Shown in pieces: positions 54,060 to 62,641 of a DNA stretch of 64,000 bases (position 1 is the first letter of the stretch; each line of letters opens with the position of its first letter). Source of the DNA: Enterococcus raffinosus (GTDB lineage: Bacteria; Bacillota; Bacilli; Lactobacillales; Enterococcaceae); the NCBI RefSeq assembly GCF_018917525.1, contig NZ_JAHLOS010000014.1, forward strand, positions 1 to 64,000. The letters are read 5' to 3'. Under the pieces are notes generated by a model. That model did no database searches, was not told the origin of the DNA, and saw only the letters and a program-made list of their open reading frames with translations. A program made the position numbers and the translations under genes.

Positions 54060-54308
54060 TTAAAAGAATTTATGTTTGATTTGTTTTTTTACTGTGTCAA
54101 AGAACTGGGTCATTACTTTTGAACAGGTTTCTTCTGGCAAATGAGTTTCAGCAGCGATAAAGTCGATGATTGCAGTTAAGTGTTTGCTTGAGTAGCGGGT
54201 AATATTTTCGTTGCAATAGTGTTCGTAGCTTTTTAAGATACTTTCGATTGTCATAGCGGCTTCGTTTGTTTGGATAGCGAGTGTTTCGATCATTTCTGTA
54301 TTATTCAT
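54060..54308 (-). CDS. Small helical protein at head of the peptide operon
   Basis: An 82-residue soluble protein, predicted all-helical, with two cysteines and a basic end (KKQIKHKFF). I recognise no family; size and helical character recall small bacteriocin-immunity proteins, but no sequence motif supports this. It is the first gene behind the operator at 54327 and is followed by the four peptide genes, so all five probably share one transcript. AGAGGAA precedes the ATG. The frame has good codon use and begins at a single clear start. Confidence 0.6.
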   Translation of the reverse strand: MNNTEMIETLAIQTNEAAMTIESILKSYEHYCNENITRYSSKHLTAIIDFIAAETHLPEETCSKVMTQFFDTVKKQIKHKFF

Positions 54309-54326
54309 AGTAAATTCCTCTTTCTT

Positions 54327-54341
54327 GACCGACTGTCGGTC
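54327..54341. promoter_or_regulatory. TetR operator of the peptide operon
   Basis: GACCGACTGTCGGTC is a perfect 15-bp palindrome 18 bases upstream of the start of the 82-residue gene. The same 13-bp core is in front of the adjacent TetR gene. A TAAAAT -10-like box (about 54350) precedes it in the leftward direction, without a clear -35. Confidence 0.75.
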
Positions 54342-54361
54342 ATTTTCATTTTAAATGTTAA

Positions 54362-54382
54362 ACTCAACAGGTTTTGTTGAGC
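54362..54382 (-). terminator. Weak hairpin after the TetR gene
   Basis: CTCAACA..TGTTGAG stem directly behind the TetR stop codon, followed leftward by TTTAAC. Termination would be incomplete, so some read-through into the peptide operon is possible. Confidence 0.4.
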
Positions 54383-55021
54383 TTATGGGATAAAGATTTT
54401 TTGTAATTGTGCGGTAGTTTGATCGTAAGGATGGATTTCTGGGTTCACATCCAAGGCTTTGTAAATTAAATCCGTTGCAGCAATAACTCGGTTTTGAATG
54501 GTTTCAGGCGGTAATTTTTCAATTTCGTCAAACATCGTTTGAATTCCAGCGATTAAAAATTGAATGCTTTCAAGCGGGTAAGCGGTGTTGAATTCTCCTT
54601 GCTGTCTGCCAACTTCAATGATTTCTGCTAAGACGGGACAAACTTGATTGATGGTTCCGGCTAGTGCTCGCTGTTTCATTAATGAATTCTCCGGCATTTG
54701 AAATTTGTCGACGATTTCTTCTTTTCGTTCATCTTCTTGACTATTTTGTGTAAGAAAGGTGATGAGCTTTTCTAGTGCTGATCCATTTGAAGCTTGGATT
54801 TCTTTTGCTCTTGAAATTTCTTGTTCAATGATTTGACCAATGACGGCGTCTAAAACCTCTTCTTTTGAAACGAAGTAATGATAGAAGGTTCCTTTCGCGA
54901 TACCGATTCGTTTCAAAATGTCATTGACGGTTGTTTTGTTGAAGCCTTTGGTTAAGAAGAATTCTTCGGCGGTGGTGATGATCTCGTTTCTTCGTTCATC
55001 ATGCTCTTTTACGATACGCAT
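54383..55021 (-). CDS. TetR/AcrR-family regulator of the peptide locus
   Basis: A 212-residue repressor-type protein: N-terminal helix-turn-helix at residues about 27-50 (KTTVNDILKRIGIAKGTFYHYF, quoted in part: IGIAKGTFYHYF) and a helical ligand domain. The open frame extends upstream to 55144, but that stretch contains the promoter and operators; GGAG seven bases before ATG 55021 fixes the start. Operator copies at 55042 and 55076 imply autoregulation, and an identical core at 54327 implies control of the downstream peptide operon. The ligand is unknown. Confidence 0.85.
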   Translation of the reverse strand: MRIVKEHDERRNEIITTAEEFFLTKGFNKTTVNDILKRIGIAKGTFYHYFVSKEEVLDAVIGQIIEQEISRAKEIQASNGSALEKLITFLTQNSQEDERKEEIVDKFQMPENSLMKQRALAGTINQVCPVLAEIIEVGRQQGEFNTAYPLESIQFLIAGIQTMFDEIEKLPPETIQNRVIAATDLIYKALDVNPEIHPYDQTTAQLQKIFIP

Positions 55022-55041
55022 GTCTGATCTCCTTTCTCCCA

Positions 55042-55054
55042 ACCGACTGTCGGT
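55042..55054. promoter_or_regulatory. TetR operator O1
   Basis: ACCGACTGTCGGT, perfect 13-bp palindrome, lying just downstream of the expected transcription start of the TetR gene. Confidence 0.75.
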
Positions 55055-55070
55055 CGTTCTTTCTGACTTA

Positions 55071-55099
55071 ATAATACCGACCGTGGGTCTAGAAGTCAA
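55071..55099 (-). promoter_or_regulatory. Promoter of the TetR gene with embedded operator O2
   Basis: On the minus strand TTGACT (55099-55094) and TATTAT (55076-55071) are 17 bases apart. The spacer contains ACCGACCGTGGGT (55076-55088 on plus), which matches the operator palindrome at 12 of 13 positions. Confidence 0.7.
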
Positions 55100-55193
55100 C
55101 TCTTTTTTAGAAAAAGTTTTCATTATTTTTAGAAAGGCTGTCATATCAATGTTTATATTGTAAAAATATTTTTGAAAAAGCTTTCTTTTCTAC

Positions 55194-55247
55194 TTGACAC
55201 ATGAATGAATACTCATATATAATATACATGAAGAAACATTCATATGT
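55194..55247 (+). promoter_or_regulatory. cadA promoter with two ArsR-type operator copies
   Basis: TTGACA (55194-55199) and TATAAT (55218-55223), 18 bases apart. Two related 22-base units, 55199-55220 and 55226-55247, both begin ACATGAA and end TCATAT plus a T two bases on. Their spacing is 27 bases. Such imperfect ATGAA..TTCAT repeats are typical of ArsR/SmtB-family metal sensors. No ArsR gene is in the window. Confidence 0.6.
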
Positions 55248-55269
55248 AGTTTAGAGAGAAGGGTATCTC

Positions 55270-57327
55270 ATGGAAAAGGTATATCGTTTGGATGGATTGG
55301 ATTGCGCGAACTGTGCAGCAAAAATCGAGCGTTCCGTCCAACAAATCAAAGGGGTCGAAAGTGCACAGGTTGATTTTATGAGTACGAAGCTGACGATCCA
55401 TGCGCCTGAAAAGGAAATCGCTCGGGTTTGCGAAGAAGCTAAAGAAGTTGTGAACAAATTAGAACCGGACGTTGAAGTGAATAGTGTGCAAACGGAGAAG
55501 GTCGAAGAGAGTTCTAAAGGGAAAATCATTCAGATCGTAACAGCCGTTTTAGCATTAGGCGTGCTGGCGATCGTGAAGCCGGCAATGCCTTGGGAGTTCG
55601 TTGCTTATCTGATTTTATACTTATGGATCGGTTATGATGTTTTGAAGACCGCGATTACGAACATTTTTCATGGTGAGATTTTCGATGAAAACTTTTTGAT
55701 GGCCGTGGCGACGGTCGGTGCGATCGCAATCGGTGAATATCCTGAGGCTGTGGCCGTGATGCTGTTTTATCAAGTCGGGGAATTCTTCCAAGATTACGCC
55801 GTGGCAAAATCAAGGAAATCTATCAGCTCCTTATTGGCGATCCGACCTGATTCAGCGAACTTGATCCAAAATGGCGAGGTAAGAAAGGTTGCACCGGAAA
55901 CAATTCGTGTTGGTGATCAGATTTTAGTTAAGCCTGGGGAGAAGGTTCCATTAGATGGGATCGTCAAAGAAGGACGTTCGATGCTGGATACTTCGGCGTT
56001 GACTGGTGAATCCGTCCCACGCAGTATCAATGCGGGGGAACAAATTCTTAGCGGCTTTATTAATCAAAGCGGACAATTGACAGTGGAAGTCACGACGACT
56101 TTTGGTGAATCGACTGTCAGCAAGATTTTAGACTTAGTTGAAAATGCCAGCAGTAAAAAGGCACCGGCGGAAAATTTTATTACTAGTTTTGCCCGCTATT
56201 ATACGCCGATCGTTGTTGGTTTGGCTGTATTGCTGGCGGTAGTACCGCCATTAGTTACCGGCGAACCTTTTTATGATTGGGTGTATCGAGCTTTGACCTT
56301 CTTGGTTATTTCTTGTCCGTGTGCTTTGGTGATCTCCGTACCGCTAAGTTTCTTTGGCGGAATCGGTGGTGCAAGTAAGGCCGGGATCTTGATTAAGGGA
56401 AGTAACTACATTGAAACATTAGCGAATGTGGAAACGCTGGTCTTTGATAAAACAGGAACCTTGACCAAAGGCGTTTTCGAAGTTCAAAATGTTGAGACGA
56501 CGATCGATCAAAAGGATTTCTTGCGCTATGTTGCCAGTGCCGAACAAAGCTCCAGCCATCCGATCGCACAATCGATCGTCAAATATGTCGACCAACCGTT
56601 ATCTCCCGTTAGTCAGCTGGAAGAAATTGCCGGCTTCGGGATTTCGGTTGAGATCGAAGGGCATCATTTCTTAGTCGGAAATGAAAAGCTGTTAGCGAAA
56701 TACGATATTTCCTTCCAAGCAGTTAATGAAATCGGCACGATCGTTTATGTGGCAATGGATGGAAAATACATTGGACATCTATTAATCGCTGATGAACTGA
56801 AGGACAATGTCTCAGAAGCCTTATCAGAAGTGAAAAGCTTAGGTGTGAAACGGACGGTGATGCTGACAGGTGATAACCGGATGATCGCGGATGCGATTGG
56901 GAAAAAAGTCGGAATTGATCAAGTCTACAGTGAATTATTGCCGGAGGATAAAGTCAATCATTTAGAAGCAGAATTGTCACGAGAACAAAAGACCGCTTTT
57001 GTCGGTGATGGTATGAACGATGCGCCGGTATTAGCCCGAGCAGATATTGGGATCGCCATGGGCGGACTTGGTTCGGATGCAGCGATCGAAGCGGCGGATG
57101 TCGTGATCATGGACGATCAGCCGGCTAAAATTCCGGTTGCAATCCAAATCGCCCGCAAGACGATGGGCATCGTGAAACAAAATATCGTCTTTGCAATCGG
57201 AGTGAAAGTCATCGTTCTATTGCTAGGTGCTTTAGGTTTTGCGACTATGTACGCGGCAGTCTTCGCCGATGTTGGTGTAACTGTGCTCGCTGTGCTGAAT
57301 GCGATGCGTTGTTTGCGAGTGAAATAA
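55270..57327 (+). CDS. cadA: Zinc/cadmium/lead P1B-type ATPase
   Basis: A 685-residue heavy-metal pump exporting Zn(II)/Cd(II)/Pb(II). One N-terminal metal-binding domain with GLDCANCAAKIE (residues 8-19), eight membrane helices, the P1B-2 metal site SCPCALVISVPLS near 348, phosphorylation site DKTGTLTKG near 394, HP locus SSHPIAQSI near 436 and the hinge GDGMNDAPVLARAD near 578. The CPC context with VISVP identifies the Zn/Cd rather than Cu subgroup. The gene has its own regulated promoter and terminator and is divergent from the TetR/peptide locus. Confidence 0.9.
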   Translation: MEKVYRLDGLDCANCAAKIERSVQQIKGVESAQVDFMSTKLTIHAPEKEIARVCEEAKEVVNKLEPDVEVNSVQTEKVEESSKGKIIQIVTAVLALGVLAIVKPAMPWEFVAYLILYLWIGYDVLKTAITNIFHGEIFDENFLMAVATVGAIAIGEYPEAVAVMLFYQVGEFFQDYAVAKSRKSISSLLAIRPDSANLIQNGEVRKVAPETIRVGDQILVKPGEKVPLDGIVKEGRSMLDTSALTGESVPRSINAGEQILSGFINQSGQLTVEVTTTFGESTVSKILDLVENASSKKAPAENFITSFARYYTPIVVGLAVLLAVVPPLVTGEPFYDWVYRALTFLVISCPCALVISVPLSFFGGIGGASKAGILIKGSNYIETLANVETLVFDKTGTLTKGVFEVQNVETTIDQKDFLRYVASAEQSSSHPIAQSIVKYVDQPLSPVSQLEEIAGFGISVEIEGHHFLVGNEKLLAKYDISFQAVNEIGTIVYVAMDGKYIGHLLIADELKDNVSEALSEVKSLGVKRTVMLTGDNRMIADAIGKKVGIDQVYSELLPEDKVNHLEAELSREQKTAFVGDGMNDAPVLARADIGIAMGGLGSDAAIEAADVVIMDDQPAKIPVAIQIARKTMGIVKQNIVFAIGVKVIVLLLGALGFATMYAAVFADVGVTVLAVLNAMRCLRVK

Positions 57328-57337
57328 GATTATATAA

Positions 57338-57380
57338 AAGAAAAGGCTTTGCGACTATTTTTAGTTGCAGAGCTTTTCTT
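57338..57380 (+). terminator. Rho-independent terminator after cadA
   Basis: AAGAAAAGGCTTTGC pairs with GCAGAGCTTTTCTT (minor mismatches); T content lies in the 3' arm and beyond. Confidence 0.6.
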
Positions 57381-57405
57381 GTGTAAAAAAACTTTCGCAT
57401 ATCAG

Positions 57406-57456
57406 TTGACTAAAACAGATTACAAATGTAAACTTTGTTTATAGATTACAAATGTA
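57406..57456 (+). promoter_or_regulatory. cop promoter with two CopY boxes
   Basis: TTGACT (57406-57411) and TAAACT (57429-57434), 17 bases apart. TACAAATGTA occurs at 57421-57430 and again at 57447-57456; both fit the cop box TACAnnTGTA exactly. The first overlaps the -10, so CopY binding would block transcription until copper is present. Confidence 0.88.
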
Positions 57457-57476
57457 AACGAAAGGGGCGAAGTGTT

Positions 57477-57917
57477 ATGACAATGACGGTGACACCGATT
57501 AAGATCAGTGATTCGGAGTGGGAGGTCATGCGGGTGATCTGGACGCAGGAATCGACTACGGCGCAGGAAATTATTGATATTCTGGGACAAACGATGGAAT
57601 GGAAGCCGGCGACGATCAAAACGTTGTTGGGGCGATTGGTAAAAAAAGAGGCAGTGCGTACGGAGCAATCTGGGAAGAAATATATTTATTATCCGGCTAT
57701 CAGTGAAGGCGAAACGGTCAAAAGTGCGACGGAAAATTTATTTTCTCATATTTGTGCGAAACGAATTGGCGAAACGATCGCGGAGTTAGTTGCGGAAGCG
57801 GAGCTGACGGAGGCAGATGTGGAAATGATCAAAGCTCAGTTAATTAATAAGAAAACTGTAGCTGCGATTGAATGCAATTGTATTCCCGGTCAGTGTGAAT
57901 GCAATCATCATAAATAA
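57477..57917 (+). CDS. copY: Copper-responsive repressor CopY
   Basis: A 146-residue repressor of the BlaI/CopY winged-helix family. DNA-binding part: [20 protein letters not shown] and [21 protein letters not shown]-terminal copper/zinc site [10 protein letters not shown] (CxCxxxxCxC). Zinc-loaded CopY binds the two cop boxes; copper delivered by CopZ displaces zinc and releases it. Start ATG 57477 is chosen from AAAGGGG; a second ATG at 57483 is possible. First gene of copYZAB. Confidence 0.93.
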   Translation: MTMTVTPIKISDSEWEVMRVIWTQESTTAQEIIDILGQTMEWKPATIKTLLGRLVKKEAVRTEQSGKKYIYYPAISEGETVKSATENLFSHICAKRIGETIAELVAEAELTEADVEMIKAQLINKKTVAAIECNCIPGQCECNHHK

Positions 57918-57965
57918 TTGGCAACAGCCATAAAAAATAAACCAATAGGAATGGAGATTATTATC

Positions 57966-58175
57966 ATGAAAAAACAATTTGCAATCAACGGAATGAGCTG
58001 TAATCACTGCGTAGCGAACGTGGAAAAGGCGATCAATCAATTGGATGGGATCGATAAGGTTAAGATCAATCTGAAGAAGAATCAAGGCGTTGTTAAATTC
58101 GATGAAGCGCAAGTTTCGGCGGACCAAATTGCTGCAGCAGTGACAGAAGCTGGGTATGAAACTGAGGTGATCTAA
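57966..58175 (+). CDS. copZ: Copper chaperone CopZ
   Basis: A 69-residue ferredoxin-like metallochaperone with the metal motif GMSCNHC (residues 9-15), the same length as E. hirae CopZ. It carries Cu(I) to CopY and to the CopA/CopB pumps. GGAG at 57953-57956 gives nine-base spacing to ATG 57966; the upstream in-frame ATGs are within the copY-copZ gap. The stop codon touches the copA start. Confidence 0.93.
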   Translation: MKKQFAINGMSCNHCVANVEKAINQLDGIDKVKINLKKNQGVVKFDEAQVSADQIAAAVTEAGYETEVI

Positions 58176-60350
58176 TTGGCAGACACGACAGTAGAAACAT
58201 TTGCCATTACTGGCATGACCTGTGCCAATTGTTCCGCTCGAGTAGAGAAGGAGCTGAAAGCAACAGAAGGTGTGCTAGAGGCGAATGTGAATCTGGCAAC
58301 GGAAAAGGCGACCGTTCAGTTTGATGGAAACTTGACAGCAGAAAATTTGATTCAACGAGTTGAGGCCATTGGCTATGGCGCAATTTTGTTTGATGAGGCT
58401 CACAAACAAAAGATCGAAGAAGAAAAGGCCGCTTACCTTAGAAAAATGAAGCGGGATTTGATTTTAAGTGCGGTTCTAACAGCTCCTTTGATGATTGCTA
58501 TGATCGCGATGCTCTTGGGCAGTCATGCAGAGTGGGTATACTTTTTGCACATTCCATTAGTTCAATTGATCCTAGTGACACCTGTGCAATTTGGTGTTGG
58601 GCAGCGTTTTTATCGCGGGGCGTATCATGCGCTGAAAACCAAAGCTCCGAATATGGATGTGCTGGTAGCGATGGGAACCTCGGCTGCTTTTGTGTTAAGT
58701 GTGTATAATGGTTTCTTCAATCCTCACAATTCAGATCTGTATTTTGAAAGCAGCGGCATGATTATCACCTTGATCTTGTTAGGAAAATATTTAGAACAAA
58801 AAGCTAAGACGAAGACCAGTGATGCGATCAAGCAGTTAATGAGTCTGCAAGCCAAGACGGCAATGATTATTGTGGCAGGCGAAGAAAAGGAAGTACCGAT
58901 CGAAGAGGTGCAGGTTGGCGACATCCTGCGGGTTCGTCCTGGAGAACAAATTCCGGTAGATGGAAAGATTTTAAAAGGGCAGACAACGATTGACGAAAGT
59001 ATGTTGACTGGTGAAAGCTTACCAGTGGATAAACAGGTGGATGATCAAGTATTTGGCGGCACCGTTAATACCACAGGCAGCATTCAATTTAGTGCTACAC
59101 AAGTCGGCAGTATGACCGTCCTTTCACGAATTATTCGTATGGTGGAGGATGCGCAGGGTGAAAAAGCCCCAATCCAGCAGATTGCGGACAAAATCTCTAG
59201 TATTTTTGTCCCGACAGTATTGGGATTGGCGTTACTTACGTTGCTCGCGACTGGCTTACTAACTGGTGATTGGCAACAGGCGATCGTCCATAGTGTCTCT
59301 GTGCTGGTAATTGCGTGTCCATGTGCACTTGGGTTAGCGACACCGACAGCTATTATGGTAGGAACGGGTTTAGGCGCGAAGTCAGGGATTCTGATCAAGG
59401 GCGGCGGCGCGTTAGAAAAAATCGCTCACTTGACAACGATCGTCTTGGACAAAACTGGAACGATTACAGAAGGCAAGCCGGTAGTGGCAGATTTTGAAGC
59501 ATTTGATCCACAGGCGTTGGCTTATTTAACCAGTCTTGAGCAGCATTCCGAGCATCCTTTAGCAAAGGCGATCTATCATTATGGAAAAGATCAGGTTGAA
59601 ATCTTGCCCGTCGACAATTTTGAGAGCTTAACAGGGCAAGGCGTTACCGGCGTAATCAATGGGCAATCCTATTTTGTTGGCTCAAAACGCGGCTTGAACG
59701 AGCGAAACATTTCATTTCCTGAAGATCGTGTGTTAGCGTTAGAAGGAGAAGGAAAAACGGTGATGTTCTTAACCGACAATAAGAAAGTTCTGGCAATGAT
59801 TTCGGTAACGGATCAAGTCAAAGCGTCTTCTAAATCCGCTATCGCTGCTCTTCATCAATCAGGAATCAAGGTAAAAATGCTGACGGGGGATAATCCTCAG
59901 ACTGCGCAATATATTGGTGGACAAGTTGGCTTACAGGCATCAGATATCGTTGCAGAAGTTTTACCAGAGGATAAGGCTCAGGTAGTTAAGGAGCTTCAAA
60001 CCAAAGGTCAATCGGTCGGGATGGTCGGCGATGGGATTAATGATGCGCCTGCACTGGCTTTAGCTGATATCGGCATTGCCATGGGCAGTGGAACGGATAT
60101 TGCGATGGAGACAGCCGATATTACTTTAATGAACAGTGATCTTTTATCGGTTGAAAAGAGCATTCGTTTATCCAAATTAACCTTAAGAAAAATCAAACAA
60201 AATTTATTCTGGGCGTTTTTATACAATGTGATTGGTATTCCTTTTGCTGCTTTAGGCTTTTTGAATCCCATCATTGCCGGTGGCGCGATGGCTTTTAGTT
60301 CGGTCAGCGTATTGTTGAACTCTCTCAGTTTGAATCAAAAAAAGTTGTAG
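58176..60350 (+). CDS. copA: Copper P1B-type ATPase CopA
   Basis: A 724-residue Cu(I) pump. One N-terminal domain with [12 protein letters not shown] (residues 10-21), eight helices, metal site [13 protein letters not shown] near 380, phosphorylation site DKTGTITEG near 425, HP motif SEHPLAKAI near 470 and [14 protein letters not shown] near 615. The [10 protein letters not shown] context is the Cu(I) subgroup. Start is a TTG directly after the copZ stop; GAGGTGAT serves as ribosome site. In E. hirae CopA is proposed to import copper, though homologues export it. Confidence 0.93.
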   Translation: MADTTVETFAITGMTCANCSARVEKELKATEGVLEANVNLATEKATVQFDGNLTAENLIQRVEAIGYGAILFDEAHKQKIEEEKAAYLRKMKRDLILSAVLTAPLMIAMIAMLLGSHAEWVYFLHIPLVQLILVTPVQFGVGQRFYRGAYHALKTKAPNMDVLVAMGTSAAFVLSVYNGFFNPHNSDLYFESSGMIITLILLGKYLEQKAKTKTSDAIKQLMSLQAKTAMIIVAGEEKEVPIEEVQVGDILRVRPGEQIPVDGKILKGQTTIDESMLTGESLPVDKQVDDQVFGGTVNTTGSIQFSATQVGSMTVLSRIIRMVEDAQGEKAPIQQIADKISSIFVPTVLGLALLTLLATGLLTGDWQQAIVHSVSVLVIACPCALGLATPTAIMVGTGLGAKSGILIKGGGALEKIAHLTTIVLDKTGTITEGKPVVADFEAFDPQALAYLTSLEQHSEHPLAKAIYHYGKDQVEILPVDNFESLTGQGVTGVINGQSYFVGSKRGLNERNISFPEDRVLALEGEGKTVMFLTDNKKVLAMISVTDQVKASSKSAIAALHQSGIKVKMLTGDNPQTAQYIGGQVGLQASDIVAEVLPEDKAQVVKELQTKGQSVGMVGDGINDAPALALADIGIAMGSGTDIAMETADITLMNSDLLSVEKSIRLSKLTLRKIKQNLFWAFLYNVIGIPFAALGFLNPIIAGGAMAFSSVSVLLNSLSLNQKKL

Positions 60351-60420
60351 AATCAGCATAAATTAGATAACTGCGAATGAATCGTTTAAGAATGTTGAAG
60401 TAAATTAGGAGGCATGTAGC

Positions 60421-62532
60421 ATGAAACAAGGAGATCAAATGGATGAATCGATGAAAATGGACCATTCCAAGCATGATCATAACGAAATGGATCATTCGAT
60501 GAATGGACACGATCATCACAATATGAATCAGGAAATGAGTGGACATGACCATCACGAGATGGCGCATGGCGGCATGGATCATTCGATGCATATGGGGAAT
60601 TTCAAACAAAAATTTTGGCTCTCACTTGTTTTATCGATTCCGATCATCGTTCTTTCGCCGATGATGGGAATGCAGCTGCCCTTCCAATTCACTTTTCCGG
60701 GTTCTGAGTGGGTCGTTTTAGTGTTAGCGACGGTGCTGTTTATTTACGGCGGCCAACCGTTCTTGAGCGGGGCGAAAATGGAACTGAAGATGAAGAGTCC
60801 AGCTATGATGACCTTGATTGCGATGGGGATTACAGTTGCCTACATCTATAGTTTGTATTCCTTTATTGCGAATAAGTTGAATCCTCATGAGCACGTCATG
60901 GATTTCTTCTGGGAATTGGCAACACTGATTGTCATCATGCTCTTAGGTCATTGGGTCGAAATGAACGCCGTATCCAATGCCAGTAATGCTTTGAAGAAGT
61001 TAGCAGAATTACTGCCGGACGAGGTGAATCTGATCCAAGAAGATGGATCGACCCAAAAGGTCAAGCTGCAGGAGATCAAGAGTGGTGACATGCTCTTAGT
61101 TCGTGCGGGGGATAAAATTCCGACCGATGGACAGATTATCAAAGGCTCAACGATTGTCGATGAATCGGCTGTGACCGGTGAATCTAAAGGCGTTCAGAAG
61201 AATGTCGGTGACACGGTCATTGGCGGTTCAGTCAATGGCGATGGTACGATCAGAGTAAAAGTCACTGGTACTGGGGAAGACGGCTACCTTGCTAAAGTCA
61301 TGACGATGGTTCAGCAAGCTCAGCAAGAAAAATCAAAATTAGAATCGATTTCAGATAAAGTGGCGAAATGGTTATTCTACATTGCGTTAGTTGCAGGGAT
61401 TTTAACTTTTATTGTCTGGCTATTTGCCGCAGATTTGCCGCAGGCTTTGGACCGTATGGTGACCGTTTTTGTCATCGCCTGTCCACATGCTTTAGGCTTA
61501 GCGATTCCTTTAGTAATCGCTCGTTCCACCTCATTAGCGGCTAAAAATGGGTTGCTGCTGAAAAGTCGACAAGCCTTAGAGCAAGGAAACCAGTTGGATT
61601 ATGTTTTTCTTGATAAAACAGGAACCTTAACAGAAGGTAAGTTTACAGTGACAGGAATCGAGGAATTGGCAGACACGAGTAAAGAAGAAGCGTTGAAATA
61701 TATCGGTGCTCTTGAAGCGCAAACCAATCATCCATTAGCTGTCGGTGTCATGAATTATTTGAAATCAGAGGGCATCGACCCTTACCAAGCGCAAGAGGTA
61801 TCAACTTTGAAGGGAATCGGGGTTAGCGGAACAGTAGAGGGCCATCAGGTTATTCTAGCAAACCAAAAAGAAATCGAACGCCGTAAATTGACCTTCGATC
61901 AAGAAAAATTGAAGGACTATCAAGCACAGGGAAATACGATTTCCTTCCTATTAATTGATGAACAATTAGTTGCGTTCTTTGCGATGGGAGATACATTAAA
62001 ACCGCAGGCCAAGGATTTCATCAAGAGTTTGCGAAACGTCGGGATTGAACCTGTCATGTTGACTGGAGACAATCAGGAGGCGGCAAAGGCAGTAGCTGAT
62101 TATCTGGACATCAAAGAATTTTATAGCGAGCTATTACCGGATGATAAAGAAAAAATCATCAAACGCTACACGGATGATGGCAAGAAAGTCATGATGGTGG
62201 GAGACGGTATCAATGATGCCCCTGCTTTAGCAAGAGCGACGATTGGAATGGCGATTGGTGCTGGGACTGATATTGCGATTGATTCGGCTGACGTTGTACT
62301 GACCAATAGCAATTTACAAGATATTTTAAAATTCGTCCGTTTGGCGAAAAGAACTCATAGAAAAATGATCCAAAACCTGTGGTGGGGTGCTGGATATAAC
62401 ATTTTGGCAATCCCTTTAGCAGCAGGTATTTTAGCACCTATCGGAATTTTATTAAGTCCTGCTGTTGGTGCGATTTTAATGTCTTTGAGTACGATTATTG
62501 TGGCAATAAATGCCATGACTTTAAGCGTTTGA
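60421..62532 (+). CDS. copB: Copper-exporting P1B-type ATPase CopB
   Basis: A 703-residue copper/silver exporter. The first 60 residues are rich in histidine and methionine (repeats of HDHH, MDHS, NMNQ type) instead of a CxxC domain. Metal site is CPH: VIACPHALGLAIPL near 352. Phosphorylation site DKTGTLTEG near 398, NHPLAVGV near 436 and [13 protein letters not shown] near 596 are intact. This CPH/His-rich type is the E. hirae CopB class that exports excess copper. AGGAGG precedes the start by eight bases. Last gene of the cop operon. Confidence 0.93.
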   Translation: MKQGDQMDESMKMDHSKHDHNEMDHSMNGHDHHNMNQEMSGHDHHEMAHGGMDHSMHMGNFKQKFWLSLVLSIPIIVLSPMMGMQLPFQFTFPGSEWVVLVLATVLFIYGGQPFLSGAKMELKMKSPAMMTLIAMGITVAYIYSLYSFIANKLNPHEHVMDFFWELATLIVIMLLGHWVEMNAVSNASNALKKLAELLPDEVNLIQEDGSTQKVKLQEIKSGDMLLVRAGDKIPTDGQIIKGSTIVDESAVTGESKGVQKNVGDTVIGGSVNGDGTIRVKVTGTGEDGYLAKVMTMVQQAQQEKSKLESISDKVAKWLFYIALVAGILTFIVWLFAADLPQALDRMVTVFVIACPHALGLAIPLVIARSTSLAAKNGLLLKSRQALEQGNQLDYVFLDKTGTLTEGKFTVTGIEELADTSKEEALKYIGALEAQTNHPLAVGVMNYLKSEGIDPYQAQEVSTLKGIGVSGTVEGHQVILANQKEIERRKLTFDQEKLKDYQAQGNTISFLLIDEQLVAFFAMGDTLKPQAKDFIKSLRNVGIEPVMLTGDNQEAAKAVADYLDIKEFYSELLPDDKEKIIKRYTDDGKKVMMVGDGINDAPALARATIGMAIGAGTDIAIDSADVVLTNSNLQDILKFVRLAKRTHRKMIQNLWWGAGYNILAIPLAAGILAPIGILLSPAVGAILMSLSTIIVAINAMTLSV

Positions 62533-62552
62533 GAATTCAGACGCTTTTTTTT
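62525..62552 (+). terminator. Rho-independent terminator after copB
   Basis: AGCGTTTGA..TCAGACGCT stem (one mismatch) then ten T residues. Confidence 0.75.
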
Positions 62553-62563
62553 TTGATAAAAAG

Positions 62564-62593
62564 TTGACAAAAAACTTTGTGTCTATCTATGTT
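62564..62593 (+). promoter_or_regulatory. Promoter of the Mga-like gene
   Basis: TTGACA (62564-62569) and TATGTT (62588-62593) with an 18-base spacer. Confidence 0.55.
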
Positions 62594-62641
62594 ATTTTTA
62601 AAGAAAAAGAATTTCAATCAGCAAAAGAGGAGACACAAGGT

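Noticed and set aside
55022-55144. N-terminal extension of the TetR protein up to 55144
   Set aside because: The stretch contains a good promoter and two operators, and the ribosome site fits ATG 55021.
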